Part shown: one piece after another, positions 56,299 through 63,741 of the stretch
Numbering within the stretch: the stretch's first letter is position 1
Layout of the letters: each line of letters starts with the position of its first letter
Assembly (NCBI RefSeq): GCF_000009985.1
Contig: NC_007626.1
Span: 2,535,943-2,599,942 of the forward strand
Length of the DNA stretch: 64,000 nt
Direction of reading: 5' to 3'
From: Paramagnetospirillum magneticum AMB-1
Lineage (GTDB): Bacteria; Pseudomonadota; Alphaproteobacteria; Rhodospirillales; Magnetospirillaceae
The notes under the pieces: model-generated
What the model was told of the DNA's origin: nothing
Database searches by the model: none
What the model saw: only the letters and a program-made list of their open reading frames with translations
Translations under genes and position numbers: made by a program

Positions 56299-56374
56299 GG
56301 GTCCGTAGCTCAGTTGGTAGAGCAAGCGACTTTTAATCGAGAGGTCCCGGGTTCGAGTCCCGGCGGACCCACCA
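56299..56374 (+). tRNA. tRNA-Lys (TTT)
   Basis: A 76-base cloverleaf with CCA encoded: acceptor GGGTCCG/CGGACCC, D arm GCTC...GAGC, anticodon loop CTTTTAA with anticodon TTT, T arm CCGGG-TTCGAGT-CCCGG. The anticodon stem AGCGA/TCGAG has only three Watson-Crick pairs next to the loop; the two outer positions are A-G and G-A. Everything else is regular. Confidence 0.94.
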
Positions 56375-56384
56375 AGACCTCGAA

Positions 56385-56414
56385 AGCCCGCCGGTTTCGC
56401 CGGCGGGTTTTTTT
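56385..56414. terminator. Terminator after tRNA-Lys
   Basis: CCCGCCGG / CCGGCGGG stem with TTTTTTT after it on the plus strand. The T run overlaps the stop codon of the convergent gene that ends at 56413, so both directions may use the hairpin. Confidence 0.85.
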
Positions 56415-56865
56415 ATGCCTCGGGACTTGTCCAGTCGATGCCCTCGGGCACTGGCTCGGCCGGATCCTCGACCACCATCTGCCCCATGCAGCGGCGCTCG
56501 AAGCCATGGCGCCTGTCCTGGTTGCTCCGGCGCTCGGCGAAGGCCGTATGGCCGCAGGCCTTGCAGATCAGCAAGATGCCGTTCTCGGCCGCGTGCCGCT
56601 CCACATCGGAACCGCAAACGGTACAGCTGGACAGGGAGGGCTGGGCGCCATCCAGGGCGTCACCCAGCCGGTTGGCGACATCGGTCAATTCCTGCTCGAT
56701 ATTGGATTCCGAGCGTTGGACTCGGTGCAATTCGTCGACCATTTCGCGGATGGCGACCAGGGTGGCTCGCGCCTCCTGGTGCGTGGACAGCACCTCGTCG
56801 CGCAGGCCGCGAAGCTCGGCCAGGATCATCTGCGCCTCGGCTGAGATGGGCTCGAGGTTGGTCAC
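56413..56865 (-). CDS. Unknown protein with coiled coil and zinc ribbon
   Basis: A 150-aa protein. Residues about 8-75 form an alpha-helical, probably coiled-coil region (MILAELRGLRDEVLSTHQEA). A zinc-ribbon-like CTVCG ... CKACG follows at about 81-106, then a basic motif RRSNQDRRHGFERR (about 112-125). The family is not recognised; the RRxxxDRRxxxERR pattern occurs in various small bacterial proteins and may bind nucleic acid or nucleotide. The start is taken as GTG at 56865 because AGGAGG lies 5 bases upstream; an ATG at 56898 is possible. Confidence 0.7.
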   Translation of the reverse strand: MTNLEPISAEAQMILAELRGLRDEVLSTHQEARATLVAIREMVDELHRVQRSESNIEQELTDVANRLGDALDGAQPSLSSCTVCGSDVERHAAENGILLICKACGHTAFAERRSNQDRRHGFERRCMGQMVVEDPAEPVPEGIDWTSPEA

Positions 56866-57025
56866 CGCACCCTCCTGCATTCCGTCAATATTGATCATAG
56901 GGCCAGTTGGTCGGAAATGGCATTGGGGATACTGCCTAGGGGATTTGGCCGATTAACGGCTTTTTCATGGCTGCGATGCTAGGCTTTTACTGTCAGTAAC
57001 TCCCGTCGCTCTGACGGAGGCCGCC

Positions 57026-57172
57026 ATGATACCGCGCTTTCTTCTTGCTGCCGTGACTGCCCGACTTGCCGGGGAAGGGTACTCGGTCATGACGGCGCCT
57101 CCCAGCCTGATCAAGGCCGTGGTCGCCAGAGTGGCGGCAGAGCGCCAAGACGGAAATTCCCCGAGCAATTGA
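57026..57172 (+). CDS. Candidate small protein, 48 aa
   Basis: A 48-codon frame from ATG 57026 to TGA 57172 with GGAGG five bases before the ATG. The product is MIPRFLLAAVTARLAGEGYS followed by a basic, helical C-terminal half ending in GNSPSN. No family recognised. It fills most of the gap between the zinc-ribbon gene and the HTH gene. Support is the ribosome binding site and the gap; conservation has not been tested. Confidence 0.35.
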   Translation: MIPRFLLAAVTARLAGEGYSVMTAPPSLIKAVVARVAAERQDGNSPSN

Positions 57173-57245
57173 CCGGAAGCGCTGCGCCATCTTGACAGCC
57201 CGACCGGGCCGTAGCACCGTCAACCCAAGTGTTGACGAGGGGGAT

Positions 57246-58133
57246 ATGGACCTTTTCGATCTGATGAGCCAGGGGCGGGAGGATAAGGCCCTCGACCGCC
57301 TGGAGGGGATGCTGGCCCTCTACGAATCCGAGACCGAGGCCGAGCAAGACGAGGCGCTGGAGCGGGCGCGGGCGTTCTGCGATCTGGAATGGGGCAGCTA
57401 TCCCGCCGGATTGGACATTCTGGCGCGCCGTTGGGCCCGGCGCACCGGCGATGGCGCGGAGGCCGCCATGCAGGCCCTGCGCCTGCACGAGGAGGGGGCC
57501 AAGCCCGGAGCCATCATTCGTGCGGTGCGCCTGCGCCGCCTGCGCGAACTCAGCCGCATGGACGAGCGGGAAATGCTGATCGCCCGCCATGGCAGTGTCG
57601 AAGCCGTGCTGCGGCCCACGGAGTTCGAGGAAATCTTCGTCGCGGCGGGTGAGGGGTGCGATACCGCCGCGGCCCTGGACGCCGCGGTGGCAGCCGCACA
57701 CCCCATGCCCGCCAGCGTCGAGGCTGCGCGAGAGGAATGCCTTCGTTGGGATGCGCGGCTGCGGCAAATGGAACTGGTCTCGGACACCGAGACCCTCCCG
57801 CCGGCCCTCCCACCGGCCTGTGCCGCCCGCCGGCGGCAGGTGGAGGCCGCCTGGGGCAGGGGCCGGCCGGCCGTGACCATAGCCGACTTTTCCGCTCGCC
57901 TGGAATTCTGGTCCGGACGAGGCGGCGATGATTGCAGCGGCTACGGCATCCTGGTCGCCGATTTCCAAGCCTTGTCCAAGGCATTGAGCACCCGGGCGCC
58001 GGGACAATCCACCAAGGACCGGGCCCGCGCCCTGAAGCAGGCCAATCCCGAATGGTCCTTGGCTCGCATCGGCAAGGAGCTGGGAATCTCGCGCCAGGCG
58101 GTCCACAAGCACCTCAAGGCATCGACCAAATAG
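57246..58133 (+). CDS. Unknown protein with C-terminal helix-turn-helix
   Basis: A 295-aa largely helical protein. The last 40 residues form a helix-turn-helix (WSLARIGKELGISRQAVHKHL), so DNA binding is likely. The N-terminal 60 aa are acidic (YESETEAEQDEALERAR) and the middle has an alanine-rich helical part. An extended frame begins at 57192, but the ATG at 57246 follows GAGGGGGAT with correct spacing. No ligand domain recognised. It might regulate its neighbours; nothing in the sequence proves this. Confidence 0.7.
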   Translation: MDLFDLMSQGREDKALDRLEGMLALYESETEAEQDEALERARAFCDLEWGSYPAGLDILARRWARRTGDGAEAAMQALRLHEEGAKPGAIIRAVRLRRLRELSRMDEREMLIARHGSVEAVLRPTEFEEIFVAAGEGCDTAAALDAAVAAAHPMPASVEAAREECLRWDARLRQMELVSDTETLPPALPPACAARRRQVEAAWGRGRPAVTIADFSARLEFWSGRGGDDCSGYGILVADFQALSKALSTRAPGQSTKDRARALKQANPEWSLARIGKELGISRQAVHKHLKASTK

Positions 58134-58199
58134 CCGATTGGCGCCGTGGGTCTTGGCCTGTATGGTTTGACGGTAACGCCAATGTCACGGAAGTGCACC

Positions 58200-58784
58200 A
58201 TGCGCCGTCTCGTCGTCATCCTTGCCGCCATCGTCGCCGCCCAGCCGGCCCAGGCGCAGTTGATGGATGTGCTGACCGCCCCGAAGACTCTCATCGACCG
58301 GGCCATCGAGGCGCGCTCGGCTTCGGACATCGCCAAGGACAATCTGATCGTCGCCAAGGTCAACGGCTATATGGGCAAGCACACGACCATCAAGGCGTCC
58401 ACGGAGATCTACGAGCAGCGCCTTCTGATCACCGGCCTGTTCGACGATAAGTCGACCTACGATCAGTTCCAGCAGGATGTGCGGAGCATCGAAGGCGTTA
58501 AGAAGCTTTACTGGCACGTGACCTACCTGCCCAAGGACGACCCCAAGCGCAAGACCCTGCCCAGTTGGGCGGATACGGTGGAGATGGGGATCAAGGCCCA
58601 GGGCCGGCTGATCGGCACCAAGGGCGTCGCCGACGTCAATTTCCGCACCACCGTGGATTCCTACGGCAATCTCTACGTCATCGGCCGGGCCCGCTCGCAG
58701 GAAGAGGCCAAAAAGGCCGTTTCCCGCCTGAGGGAAGGCGAGGGTATCCGCAAAGTCGTCAACTATATCGATGTCAGGCCCTGA
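58200..58784 (+). CDS. Exported BON-domain protein
   Basis: A 194-aa periplasmic protein. The signal peptide is MRRLVVILAAIVAAQPAQA with cleavage expected after AQA. Two BON-like units follow, with IVAKVNGYMGKHTTIKAS and the TYDQFQQDVRSIEGVKKLYW strand, then DVNFRTTVDSYGNLYVIGRA and the closing VVNYIDVRP. BON proteins of the OsmY/YraP type bind phospholipid at the envelope. The ATG at 58200 gives the signal peptide; 58182 would add six residues. Three bases separate it from the next small gene. Confidence 0.85.
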   Translation: MRRLVVILAAIVAAQPAQAQLMDVLTAPKTLIDRAIEARSASDIAKDNLIVAKVNGYMGKHTTIKASTEIYEQRLLITGLFDDKSTYDQFQQDVRSIEGVKKLYWHVTYLPKDDPKRKTLPSWADTVEMGIKAQGRLIGTKGVADVNFRTTVDSYGNLYVIGRARSQEEAKKAVSRLREGEGIRKVVNYIDVRP

Positions 58785-58787
58785 TCC

Positions 58788-59033
58788 ATGAGCCCATCTC
58801 CCCGCAAGAAAGGTCTGCCGCGCCACGTGATCGGTGCCGCCTGGACGGCCTGCGGCTTCGTCGGCGGCATTACCTTGCTGCTGGTCCTGCCCAAGGTTTT
58901 CGGTGTGCCGCCCAAGGTGGCCGGCTTGATCAGCATGGTTGTCTGGCTGGCCTCCACCTGGGTGTTCTGGACCGGCGGCGAGGCTCCGCCCCAGCGGCCT
59001 CAACCGGCAGAGCCGCCCAAGGCCGAAGGGTGA
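58788..59033 (+). CDS. Small two-segment membrane protein
   Basis: An 81-aa protein with a basic start (MSPSPRKKGLPRH), two hydrophobic segments (about 14-37 and 42-61) and a proline-rich tail. Not recognised. Its place directly after the BON gene and overlap with the DMT permease gene by a few bases (if GTG 59030 is used) point to co-transcription. Confidence 0.7.
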   Translation: MSPSPRKKGLPRHVIGAAWTACGFVGGITLLLVLPKVFGVPPKVAGLISMVVWLASTWVFWTGGEAPPQRPQPAEPPKAEG

Positions 59034-59041
59034 CGACGCCC

Positions 59042-59917
59042 ATGCGGGACCACGCCTGGACCAGGGCCATGCCGGGCGTGTTCGTTCTGCTGTGGAGCAC
59101 CGGCTTCATCGGCGCCAAGTATGGACTTCCTTATGCCGAGCCCTTCACCTTCCTGGTGTTGCGCTTCGTCATCGTCATCATCCTGCTGGGGGCCGTGGTC
59201 GGACTGTGCCGCGCGCGGTTCCCGACCGATCCCAAGCTGTGGCTGCATCTTGCCGTGTCGGGACTGCTGGTGCATGCCATCTACCTTGGAGGCGTCTTCG
59301 CCGCCATCCGTCTGGGGGTGCCCTCCGGTCTCACCGCCTTGGTGGCCGGGCTGCAGCCGCTGTTGACCGCCGCCGTGGTGGGGCCGCTGCTGGGCGAGAC
59401 GGTCGGCCCCCGCCAGTGGGGCGGCCTCGCCCTTGGTCTGGTAGGCGTTGCCCTGGTGCTGTCCACCCGGTTGACGGGGGTAAGCTTCGACGGATTCGGC
59501 TGGGACGGCATGGCCTTCGCCGTGGCGGCCCTGCTGGGCATCACCGGCGGCACTCTTTATCAGAAGCGCTTCTGCACGGGCATGGACCTGCGCACCGGCA
59601 CGCTGATCCAATATTCGGCCGCCCTGGCGGTGACGGCTCCGGTGGCGCTGGCCACCGAGACTATGTCCATCCAATGGACTCTGCCCTTCATCCTGGCGCT
59701 GGGTTGGCTGGTGCTGGTGCTGTCCCTGGGCGCCATCAGCCTGCTGATGACCCTGATCCGGCTGGGCGAGGCCGCCAAGGTGGCCAGCTTCTTCTACCTG
59801 GTGCCACCCATGACGGCGCTGCTGGCCTGGCTGCTGTTCGACGAGGCCCTGACGCCGGTCGCCTTGGCCGGCATGGCGGCCACGGCCGTCGGCGTGGCGC
59901 TGGTGGTGCGGAAGTAG
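59042..59917 (+). CDS. DMT-superfamily (EamA) permease
   Basis: A 291-aa inner-membrane transporter with ten hydrophobic segments in two EamA repeats. The first begins VLLWSTGFIGAKYGLPYAEPFTFLVLRF-like (short form: WSTGFIGAK ... PFTFLVLRF); the second has GGTLYQKRF and ends with LLAWLLFDEALTPVALAGMA. Such proteins export or import metabolites; the substrate is unknown. ATG 59042 is taken as start; GTG 59030 overlapping the previous stop is an alternative. Convergent with the SDR gene, with repeat B between. Confidence 0.85.
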   Translation: MRDHAWTRAMPGVFVLLWSTGFIGAKYGLPYAEPFTFLVLRFVIVIILLGAVVGLCRARFPTDPKLWLHLAVSGLLVHAIYLGGVFAAIRLGVPSGLTALVAGLQPLLTAAVVGPLLGETVGPRQWGGLALGLVGVALVLSTRLTGVSFDGFGWDGMAFAVAALLGITGGTLYQKRFCTGMDLRTGTLIQYSAALAVTAPVALATETMSIQWTLPFILALGWLVLVLSLGAISLLMTLIRLGEAAKVASFFYLVPPMTALLAWLLFDEALTPVALAGMAATAVGVALVVRK

Positions 59918-59949
59918 GATTTCTTCGCTTCGCGGCACCGAAGGGTTCG

Positions 59950-59993
59950 GGAAGCTGTGCTTCCCGATCGGGGGACCGGGGGCAAAAGCCCCC
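59950..59993. repeat. Dispersed intergenic repeat B, copy 2
   Basis: Two hairpins, GGAAGCTGTGCTTCCC and a CGGGGGC-AAAA-GCCCCC hairpin, aligned over 44 bases with 8224-8267. It lies between convergent genes (DMT permease and SDR) and could end transcription from both sides. Directly before it stands another short inverted repeat, CTTCGCTTCGCGGCACCGAAG. Confidence 0.6.
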
Positions 59994-60007
59994 CGGGTGG
60001 AGCCTGA

Positions 60008-60760
60008 TTAAGAGCGGTGAACCGCGAAGGCCGCCGAAGCCTGACAAACCGGCATCATCTCGATGCGGTTGATGTTGACGTGGGCGGGCAGGGAGGCCGA
60101 CCAGAACACCGCCTCGGCGATGTCTTCGGCGGTCAGGGGCTCGGTGCCTTCATAGACCTTGGCGGCTTTTTCGGCGTCGCCATGGAACCGCACCTGGGAG
60201 AACTCGCTGCCGCCGCACATGCCGGGCTCGATATTGGTCACCCGCACCTTGGTCTTGACCAGATCGGCGATGAGATTCAGCGAGAACTGGGTGACGGCGG
60301 CCTTGGTGGCGCCATACATGTTGCCGCCGGGATAGGGATAGGTCCCGGCGACCGAGCTGATATTGACCACATGACCCCGGTTGCGCTCCACCATACCGGG
60401 CAGGATGGCGCGGGTCATGTACATCAGGCCCTTGATATTGGTGTCGATCATGGTTTCCCAGTCGTTCAGGTCAGCGGCCTGGGCCGGTTCCAGCCCCAAG
60501 GCCAGGCCGGCATTGTTGACCAGGACGTCCACCGGCCAGGGCAGGGCGGCGGCAAAGGCCGCCACGGCGGCGCCATCGCGAACATCCAAGGTCGCGGCGT
60601 GGCAGGGAACGCCCCCCAGTTCGGCCTTGAGAGCCTCCAGGCGCTCGGTGCGGCGGCCGCAGATCACCATATTGGCACCGGCGGCGGCAAAGCGTCGGGC
60701 GGTGGCGGCGCCGAAACCGGCGGTGGCGCCGGTGACCAGCACGGTGCGGTTCTTCCACAT
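60008..60760 (-). CDS. Short-chain dehydrogenase/reductase
   Basis: A 250-aa classical SDR close to YdfG-type NADP-dependent 3-hydroxy-acid dehydrogenases. Cofactor motif TGATAGFG at the N-terminus with an arginine pair after the second strand (CGRRTERL), favouring NADP; NNAG at about 83; catalytic serine in NISSVAGTYPYPGG and the YGATK motif (Tyr-x3-Lys). The ATG at 60760 fits the family N-terminus MWKNRTVLVTG. It starts one base past the stop of the lipoprotein gene and is the last gene of the reverse operon. Confidence 0.93.
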   Translation of the reverse strand: MWKNRTVLVTGATAGFGAATARRFAAAGANMVICGRRTERLEALKAELGGVPCHAATLDVRDGAAVAAFAAALPWPVDVLVNNAGLALGLEPAQAADLNDWETMIDTNIKGLMYMTRAILPGMVERNRGHVVNISSVAGTYPYPGGNMYGATKAAVTQFSLNLIADLVKTKVRVTNIEPGMCGGSEFSQVRFHGDAEKAAKVYEGTEPLTAEDIAEAVFWSASLPAHVNINRIEMMPVCQASAAFAVHRS

Positions 60761-60761
60761 G

Positions 60762-61412
60762 CTATTTAAGCTCCGAGGCACGGGGGGCTAGGGGACGCTC
60801 GGGATCCACATCACGGATCATCACCAATTCAGGCATGGCGGACAGGGCGTTCTCGATCTTCCAGATATAGACCTTGGCCGCGCCGAAGGGTTTCACCTGG
60901 GTGGCGTTGTGCTTGACCACGTTGCCATCGGTGGTGATGCGGAACTCGCCCTCCATGTTGAGCCCCAGCTCGGCCAGGATCTGGGCGTCGGAGGGTTTCA
61001 TGGCATTGGCCTTGACCACGATGGCGCCGTTTTCCATGGAGCGCAGGGAAAGCATCCGGGCGTCGCGGCGGATCAGCGATGTCAGCTGGACCTTTTCCAG
61101 CCGCCCGACCCGTTCGTACTCCACGGCAAAGCGCCCCTTGCCCTTGGACTCGATCTTGCGGAAGGCGATGTCGCGGGCCAGATCACGGCGGATGTTCTCC
61201 TGCCGCTCGGCCTCGTCCTCGGGCTTGATCTTGTTCTTGCGGTAGTCGTCCAGAATGGGGGCGAACATCAGGTCGCCCTTGTAGGTCAGCGAGTAGTCGC
61301 CGTACTTGGACAGGCGCAGTTCGCTTCGAAACTTGTCGGGGATATAGCACGACGACAGCAGCAATACCGCCGCCATGACGCCGATCCGTTTCAGCCAATC
61401 ACCCGCCACCAT
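60762..61412 (-). CDS. Lipoprotein of unknown function
   Basis: A 216-aa protein with a signal peptide and lipobox LLSSC (cysteine at residue 22). The mature part is mixed alpha/beta and strongly charged (KPEDEAERQENIRRDLARD about 62-80), with FAVEYERVGRLEKVQLT and FGAAKVYIWKIENAL stretches. No family recognised. Its start overlaps the mazG 3' end by 14 bases, so it is co-translated with mazG; GTG at 61409 is an equally possible start. Confidence 0.8.
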   Translation of the reverse strand: MVAGDWLKRIGVMAAVLLLSSCYIPDKFRSELRLSKYGDYSLTYKGDLMFAPILDDYRKNKIKPEDEAERQENIRRDLARDIAFRKIESKGKGRFAVEYERVGRLEKVQLTSLIRRDARMLSLRSMENGAIVVKANAMKPSDAQILAELGLNMEGEFRITTDGNVVKHNATQVKPFGAAKVYIWKIENALSAMPELVMIRDVDPERPLAPRASELK

Positions 61413-62220
61413 GCCCTCCGGCCTTCTCCAAGGTCTTGGCAGCCTGCCACAGTGCCTCCATCTCGTCGAGGGTGGCGGCTTGGGGCGTGCGGCCGGTGGC
61501 GTTCAATTCCGTCTCGATATGACGAAAGCGGCGTTCGAACTTGGCGTTGGCGCGCTTCAGGGCGCGTTCCGGGTCGATGTTCAGCTTGCGGGCGAGATTG
61601 ACGCAGACGAACAGAACGTCGCCCATCTCGTCCTCCAGCCGATCGAAGGGCGCCTCGGCGCGAATTTCCTCGGCGATTTCCTGGGCTTCCTCGGCCAGCT
61701 TGTCGAGGATGGTCTCGGGCCGGTCCCAGTCGAAGCCGACGCGGGCGGCGCGGTTCTGCAGCTTCAGGGCGCGGGTCATGGGGGGCAGGGTGCGGGCCAC
61801 GCCGTCCAGGACGCCCATGTTGGCGCCCTTCGCCTTGGCGGCACGCTCACGGGCCTTGGTCTCCTCCCAGGCCTCCACCTGACCGGCGGAATCCCGGCCG
61901 TCATCCTCGACGAACACATGGGGATGGCGACGGATCATCTTGTCGGAGATGGCCGAGGCGATGGCGTCGAAATCGAAATCGCCGTTCTCCTTGGCCATCT
62001 GGGCGTAGAACACCACCTGGAACAGCAGGTCGCCCAGTTCATCCTTCAACTGGGGCATGTCGCCATGCTCGATGGCTTCGGCCACCTCGTAGGCTTCCTC
62101 GATGGTGTAGGGGGCGATGGTGGCGAAGGTCTGCTCCAGATCCCAGGGACAGCCGCCCTGGGGGGAGCGCAGGCGGGCCATGATGGCCAGCAATCGGTCG
62201 ATGGGCTTGTCCTGGCTCAT
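61399..62220 (-). CDS. mazG: Nucleoside triphosphate pyrophosphohydrolase MazG
   Basis: A 273-aa all-alpha NTP pyrophosphatase with two MazG domains: the first with CPWDLEQTF, YEVAEAIE and the EEx..ELGD-type metal site KDELGDLLFQVVFYAQ; the second with EEAQEIAEEI and DEMGDVLFVCVNLAR. It removes non-canonical nucleotides and is linked to the stringent response. It overlaps the transglutaminase-like gene by four bases (ATGA). In many relatives mazG follows hflX, but here it is about 18 kb away on the other strand. Confidence 0.95.
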   Translation of the reverse strand: MSQDKPIDRLLAIMARLRSPQGGCPWDLEQTFATIAPYTIEEAYEVAEAIEHGDMPQLKDELGDLLFQVVFYAQMAKENGDFDFDAIASAISDKMIRRHPHVFVEDDGRDSAGQVEAWEETKARERAAKAKGANMGVLDGVARTLPPMTRALKLQNRAARVGFDWDRPETILDKLAEEAQEIAEEIRAEAPFDRLEDEMGDVLFVCVNLARKLNIDPERALKRANAKFERRFRHIETELNATGRTPQAATLDEMEALWQAAKTLEKAGGHGGG

Positions 62221-62888
62221 CCCGGCGCCTTGGCCTCGGCGGCGAAATCGGCGCCCTTGTCCCAGGGGTCGTCGGTCATCAGCAACGGGCAGTGCCGGCG
62301 ATAGGTCTCGGTGATCTCGTCATAGGGGACGTCCCAGAAGCTGCCGTGCTGGGCCACATACTCCATATGGCGGCGGTCCTGCTTGTCAAAGGGGTGGAAA
62401 ACAGAGTCGTTTTTCCCATCCCATTCAAGGGGATGGACGCCGAACTTCTCGCAAAGCGCCAGGTTGAAGGCGGGGGTGGCCTTGACCCACGCGTCTTCCG
62501 CCATGATCTCGGCGAAGGCATGCCAGCGGAATACGTCGCCACCGTTCTTTTCCAACAGCTTCGGCGTCGCCAGGTGGTTGCGCACATCGGCAAAGCCGAT
62601 GCGGGCCGGAATTCCCATGGCGCGGGCGCAAGCCGTCAGCAAGGCCGCCTTGGGGATGCAAAAACCGCTGCCCTTGGCCAGGACATGGGCGGCGGAATAG
62701 GTCTCCGGCGCGTTGAAGCGCACATAGGGGTCGTAGATCACCGCGTCGCGCACCGCGTAATAGAGCCGGATGGCGGCGTCCAGGCGGTCGGTGGCGCCGG
62801 CGGCGGCCTCATGGGCGAAGGCGACGATAGCCGGGTCATCGCTCTGGATGAACCGGGAGGGCTGCAGGGCGCGGGGATCGACGGTCAT
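62217..62888 (-). CDS. Transglutaminase-like protein
   Basis: A 223-aa soluble protein with a transglutaminase/protease-like core: cysteine in GSGFCIPKAALLTA (about 77), histidine in FRWHAFAEI (about 123) and a third-residue candidate aspartate in MAEDAWVKATPAFN. It ends with a family-like DDPWDKGADF stretch. Such proteins act as peptidases or in peptide cross-linking, but the substrate is unknown. First of the four overlapping reverse-strand genes, preceded 37 bases upstream by a small gene. Confidence 0.85.
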   Translation of the reverse strand: MTVDPRALQPSRFIQSDDPAIVAFAHEAAAGATDRLDAAIRLYYAVRDAVIYDPYVRFNAPETYSAAHVLAKGSGFCIPKAALLTACARAMGIPARIGFADVRNHLATPKLLEKNGGDVFRWHAFAEIMAEDAWVKATPAFNLALCEKFGVHPLEWDGKNDSVFHPFDKQDRRHMEYVAQHGSFWDVPYDEITETYRRHCPLLMTDDPWDKGADFAAEAKAPG

Positions 62889-62925
62889 GGAATTTCCCGA
62901 TTGTTAGGACAGGGCCAGCATAAAG

Positions 62926-63252
62926 CTAATCCTTGGCCGGGGGAACGCTGCAGCACTGATGAACAATGGCGGCCTGATCACGCCGGTTATCGTCCTTGAA
63001 CGCCAGCCAGCGGCGCCACAGGCGAGACGGCAAGGATTTGGAAAGCGGCAAGCCGTTGGCTGCCAGCCATGCTTCCAAAGCCGGGATCGTCACGTGGCGC
63101 AGGTCGTAGGTGACGGTGATATTGCCGCCATGAGCATCAAATCGCAGATCCAGAATCCCCTCGGGGCGGCTGGGCATCGCCGTGATGGCGGGGGTGGCGC
63201 GGACCTCGAGGGAGAGGCTGAGGGTGCGGGTCAGGCGGTCGGTTTTGCTCAT
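62926..63252 (-). CDS. Unknown protein, 108 aa
   Basis: A 108-aa protein with a beta-rich N-terminal half (TLSLSLEVRATPAITAM, NITVTYDLRHVTIPALEAWL) and a basic C-terminal part (LPSRLWRRWLAFKDDNRRD) with a cysteine pair HQCCS. The pattern of strands followed by a helix with a copper/cation-type CC pair suggests metal handling, but this is weak and no family is recognised. The ATG at 63252 is preferred over 63267; the purine-poor upstream gives no clear ribosome binding site. It may head the reverse operon. Confidence 0.6.
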   Translation of the reverse strand: MSKTDRLTRTLSLSLEVRATPAITAMPSRPEGILDLRFDAHGGNITVTYDLRHVTIPALEAWLAANGLPLSKSLPSRLWRRWLAFKDDNRRDQAAIVHQCCSVPPAKD

Positions 63253-63741
63253 GGGGGTCTCCAACACCCAATACCAATTTGTCGCATAATGTATAGATTG
63301 ACAACGGTTGGGTGCAAAATGTTCTTAAACCGTTCCGCGCTCAAATGTCCAGCTCTCCAGTTTAGTTGATATAGCCATCCGCACATTGACTCTTCAATGA
63401 GGCGGAAATGGGGCAGGGCCTCCGTGAAATACATCTGTGTTTCATGTCTCACTGCATCGCAAGATGTAGTATCGCACTACAATTAGTGCACCAATACTCA
63501 CGGCACACAACATATTGACGGCACGCCATTACTTGTGGCTGCTTTGTCGTCGCTACACAAGATGCCCTCCTGAGTTCCTGGCAGGTTCTAGGGAGGGGGC
63601 GACGGCCGGAGTGCAAGCTCTCGGTTCGCGGGACTGGCCGGGGGAGGTTTTTCAAAACATCTCGCCCGGCCAGAGCCTTCTTAAACCTGCCAAGGCCGCG
63701 CAGCGGCCGCCTGACAACCTGCCAAGTGGAGAACCTGCCTC
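63253..63741. other. Gene-poor, AT-richer region before the DUF736 gene
   Basis: 489 bases with no convincing gene. The left two thirds are visibly AT-richer than the rest of the window and contain several stop codons in all frames; the right part (63590-63741) is GC-rich. It holds a small perfect inverted repeat GGCCGC-GCA-GCGGCC (63694-63708) and a set of AACCTGCC repeats described separately. It looks like the edge of a foreign or recombined segment. Confidence 0.5.
63580..63739. repeat. AACCTGCC repeat set upstream of the DUF736 gene
   Basis: AACCTGCC occurs at 63684-63691, 63716-63723 and 63732-63739, the first two extended to AACCTGCCAAG, and once inverted (GGCAGGTT) at 63580-63587. 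The direct copies are 32 and 16 bases apart. The last copy lies between the ribosome binding site and the ATG of the DUF736 gene. Confidence 0.55.

Noticed and set aside
63249..63452. A 67-codon minus-strand frame upstream of the 108-aa gene
   Set aside because: No clear ribosome binding site, overlaps the start of the known gene, and composition unlike the neighbours; no family resemblance.
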